Source: Escallonia rubra
Taxonomy: Eukaryota; Streptophyta; Magnoliopsida; Escalloniales; Escalloniaceae
Assembly: GCA_033065855.1 (NCBI GenBank)
Contig: JAVXUO010000408.1
Span: forward strand, 186,001 to 250,000
Reading direction: 5' to 3'
Length of the DNA: 64,000 nt
Under the pieces are notes generated by a model, which saw only the letters and a program-made list of their open reading frames with translations, made no database searches and was not told the DNA's origin. Of this stretch, positions 61,801 through 64,000 are shown in pieces; the first letter of the stretch is position 1; every line of letters begins with the position of its first letter. The translations under genes were made by a program, and so were the position numbers.

Positions 61801-63160
61801 ACCCGGCTTCACCATCTGTATTGATGGCATGGAGCCGCAATCAAGATTATGAAGACAGTGATGGTTCTGATCAATTTTCATCTCCATCCATACAAAAATC
61901 TCAATTATCTAAATCTTCCTCACAGGACAACAGGCATTCTTTCATCAATCATCCTTCAATTGTGAGTTTTTCCTTCTCTCTCAGTTAATAAGTGATAAGT
62001 TTCAGTTACTTAAGGTCACTAACCAAAGTTTGTCCCCTAACAGGAGATGGATCTCATTTATGATTTGAGAGGGCACATGGAGCAACTGCACCAAGAGATT
62101 TCTGAACTACAAAAATCTGTTAATTGCTGTAGGAGCATGCAGGTGAAGTTGCAACGTTCCATTAAGCATGAGGTTGCAGCTGCTGTAAATTATTCAGGTG
62201 AGATGGGAGTTAATGTTAGCTCTTCTCTAAACTGCAACATGGTTAAGATGCATTATTTCTTCCAACAAAAGAAAAACATTGAAGAGAGACCATGACACAT
62301 ATGATATGATTGACCTAGTTACATCTCCTTATATGTTGGTCAAGTGTTTATCAACGGCTTAAAAATCTAAGACTCACACAATATGCTGAAATTATAACTC
62401 GATGATGCTACCTGGAATTGGAATGTTGCATTTCAATTTTTATAGCTTTGCATAACATGAGACGGTAACAGTTCGCACATGGAAGATTGTTTATGCCACT
62501 AAAAGGTTTGGCATCACCAAAAAGAAAATACTAGAACAGAAAAAGAAACTTACAATATCATGTCACAGAATTAGATGGTCTAGGATTATCCTGATCACTT
62601 ACAATGTGGATCTTGACTTAATGGAACTTCATTGAAGCAAGTTTTATTTTCAAAGATTAGTGAAAAAAATGTACAGTCTTTACCAATGCAGTAAACTATG
62701 CTCTTCGCTTCTCTCCTGCTCTCTACCCTCGGTTTCATGATTGTTCTAGAACCAACACCTATGAAAATGATTGGATCCATTCTGCTCTGCATATTTATGA
62801 TGTTGTTTTCCTTTCCCTTTACCTTAAAGAAAAGAAACTTACACTTTGGTACATTGCAGCTCAAAGGGGAGGAAAGGAGTCATCTAGGAGGGGTACAAGG
62901 AAAGGAAGGTGTTGTGTTTGCAGAGAAATGCAAGTAGATTCTCTTCTGTACAGGTACTTGCCTTTGAAGTTGAGCTTTCTTGACAAAAAAATTTCCTTTA
63001 GAAGTATGCCCCTCAGATATCTTTGGCCGTGTATTTCAGGTGCGGGCACATGTGCACCTGTTTCCAATGCGCCCATGCGTTGCAATGGAGCAGCGGAAAA
63101 TGTCCGATTTGTCAAGCCCCAATCCTCGATGTCGTCAGAGCATATTCTGAAGACAGGTGA
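58823..63160 (+). CDS. Large RING-finger protein, probable E3 ubiquitin ligase
   Basis: Seven exons (58823-59818, 59905-60020, 60512-61297, 61532-61961, 62044-62197, 62860-62953, 63040-63160) join in frame to 898 residues. All introns are GT-AG. The start MASSQVEIASSSPYGCVL fits, from memory, the opening of plant homologues such as Arabidopsis At5g04460. A conserved RASFQKNLKDLVRDHL follows, then a long Ser-rich, disordered region with an ERDRIREL-like helix near 310 and LLERRSVSTFLSSGMRERID near 630. There is an acidic run at about 668-703 and a short coiled coil at about 777-820. The C-terminal RING has ligands C845, C848, C860, H862, C866, C869, C880, C883, spaced as in IAP-type RINGs (CGHMCTCFQC). 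RINGs of this kind recruit E2 enzymes; substrate and pathway are unknown. No key residue is missing. Confidence 0.9.
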
Positions 63161-64000
63161 ACGAGTTCTTGCTCCAGAGGACCGTCTTTAATTTACCTTT
63201 GATTTTACTGCAAGATGGTTGAAGGACGGACATTTTCTTTCTTCTCAATGTTACTTTGCTTCTTGGAATTGATTTTTAATTGATCGACGTGTGACACCAG
63301 GCCAGATTAACCGATGAATACTTGTTCTTCAGCAGCCTAACAGATTAGTTTTTGGTATATCGATAACAATTTTTGCCTTTCAGCTACTTTCTACCTGTGT
63401 TGCTTGGCAAAGTGAAAATCACAGCAGCTCTTTTCCATTTTTGAGTTTCATGTTCTCTTTTATTTCCTGTAATGACTTACCTGGTACTGGGCTTTCCCCA
63501 TTGCCATGCACAACTAACTTTGTAGCTAGATTTGTTCCCTCTCCCTCTCTCATAAAGTAGAAGATGGGAAGAGATTTAAGAGGAATACAGCAGCCACATG
63601 AATAAGCAGATATACATGCAGGAAGGATGTCATCAAGTTTTCTACTGGTCATCACATGTAGACATCAAAACGAGGAACCCCATATAGGGTCATAGGGATG
63701 AATACTCGTGTTACTGTTGATTTAGCTTACTATACATGTAAGACCCTTTTAAAGAGTATTAACAGCTAAAAATAAATCTTGACTACTTTTAACCTACTTT
63801 TCTACACCAGAAATGAAGTACATCCAATGTGTAACATAGATGACAAGCATATTTTCTCGGTTTCATCGGCCTATAACGTACTCTATACGAAAAAAATCAA
63901 GGAAAACCAAAATTCTTATACTAGTCCCACTAACATCCAATCGCCTCGAAATCAGTTGGGAACCTTAGGCCCCGTTCGTTTAGAGTATTTGTTTTCCGTT
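63161..64000. other. 3' region of the RING gene and flank
   Basis: Contains the 3' untranslated region; no obvious AATAAA lies near the stop. The last 30 bases (TAGGCCCCGTTCGTTTAG...) look like the start of another TIR transposon cut by the window edge. Confidence 0.4.

Overview
The window is nuclear DNA of a flowering plant, most likely a eudicot. It holds spliced genes with GT-AG introns, a GSO1/GSO2-type receptor kinase, a plant-type RING protein, and AT-rich intergenic DNA full of transposons. I cannot name the species. No tRNA, rRNA or CRISPR was recognised.

Three host genes can be supported. (1) 19457-23320 (+): a two-exon LRR receptor-like kinase of the GSO1/GSO2 class. (2) 24637-32960 (-): a tiny three-exon gene for an 81-residue protein of the mitochondrial ATP synthase subunit e type. 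Its last exon, 17 coding bases, lies almost 8 kb from exon 2, and the intron between them is packed with transposons. (3) 58823-63160 (+): a seven-exon gene for an 898-residue protein ending in a C3HC4 RING, probably an E3 ubiquitin ligase. The genes are unrelated in pathway and each has its own promoter.

Layout. 1-13.8 kb is gene-free, with a 151-bp MITE beside a TA array, a 2.7-kb Mutator-like element with a perfect 9-bp target duplication, a Stowaway-like MITE, an inverted-repeat element around a (TG)63 tract, a hAT element and a Tourist-like MITE. 13.8-17.9 kb is a 4-kb solo LTR. 18.1-33 kb carries the kinase gene and the subunit e gene; the long intron holds decayed LTR-element pieces, an interrupted MITE, a hAT element and a tandem duplication. 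33.1-39.1 kb holds a MITE-like element and a decayed Ty3/gypsy (Tat-like) fossil with an antisense plant-mobile-domain gene, tandem monomers and one LTR. 40.4-50.6 kb is a diverged AT-rich repeat family invaded by a solo LTR, a 1.9-kb Pack-MULE-like element carrying an auxin response factor exon, and a multi-level nest of MULE-like and hAT elements. 51-53 kb is a GC-rich, repeat-rich block. 54.4-56 kb holds a LINE-like fragment and a Helitron. 57.4-58 kb has microsatellites and another MITE, followed by the RING gene.

The strongest leads are the Pack-MULE-like element with its exon captured together with flanking intron DNA, its family of palindromic subrepeats shared with a small MITE (both sitting on TA microsatellites), and the TE-stretched intron of the subunit e gene. 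All calls come from reading the sequence by eye; no database search was run.
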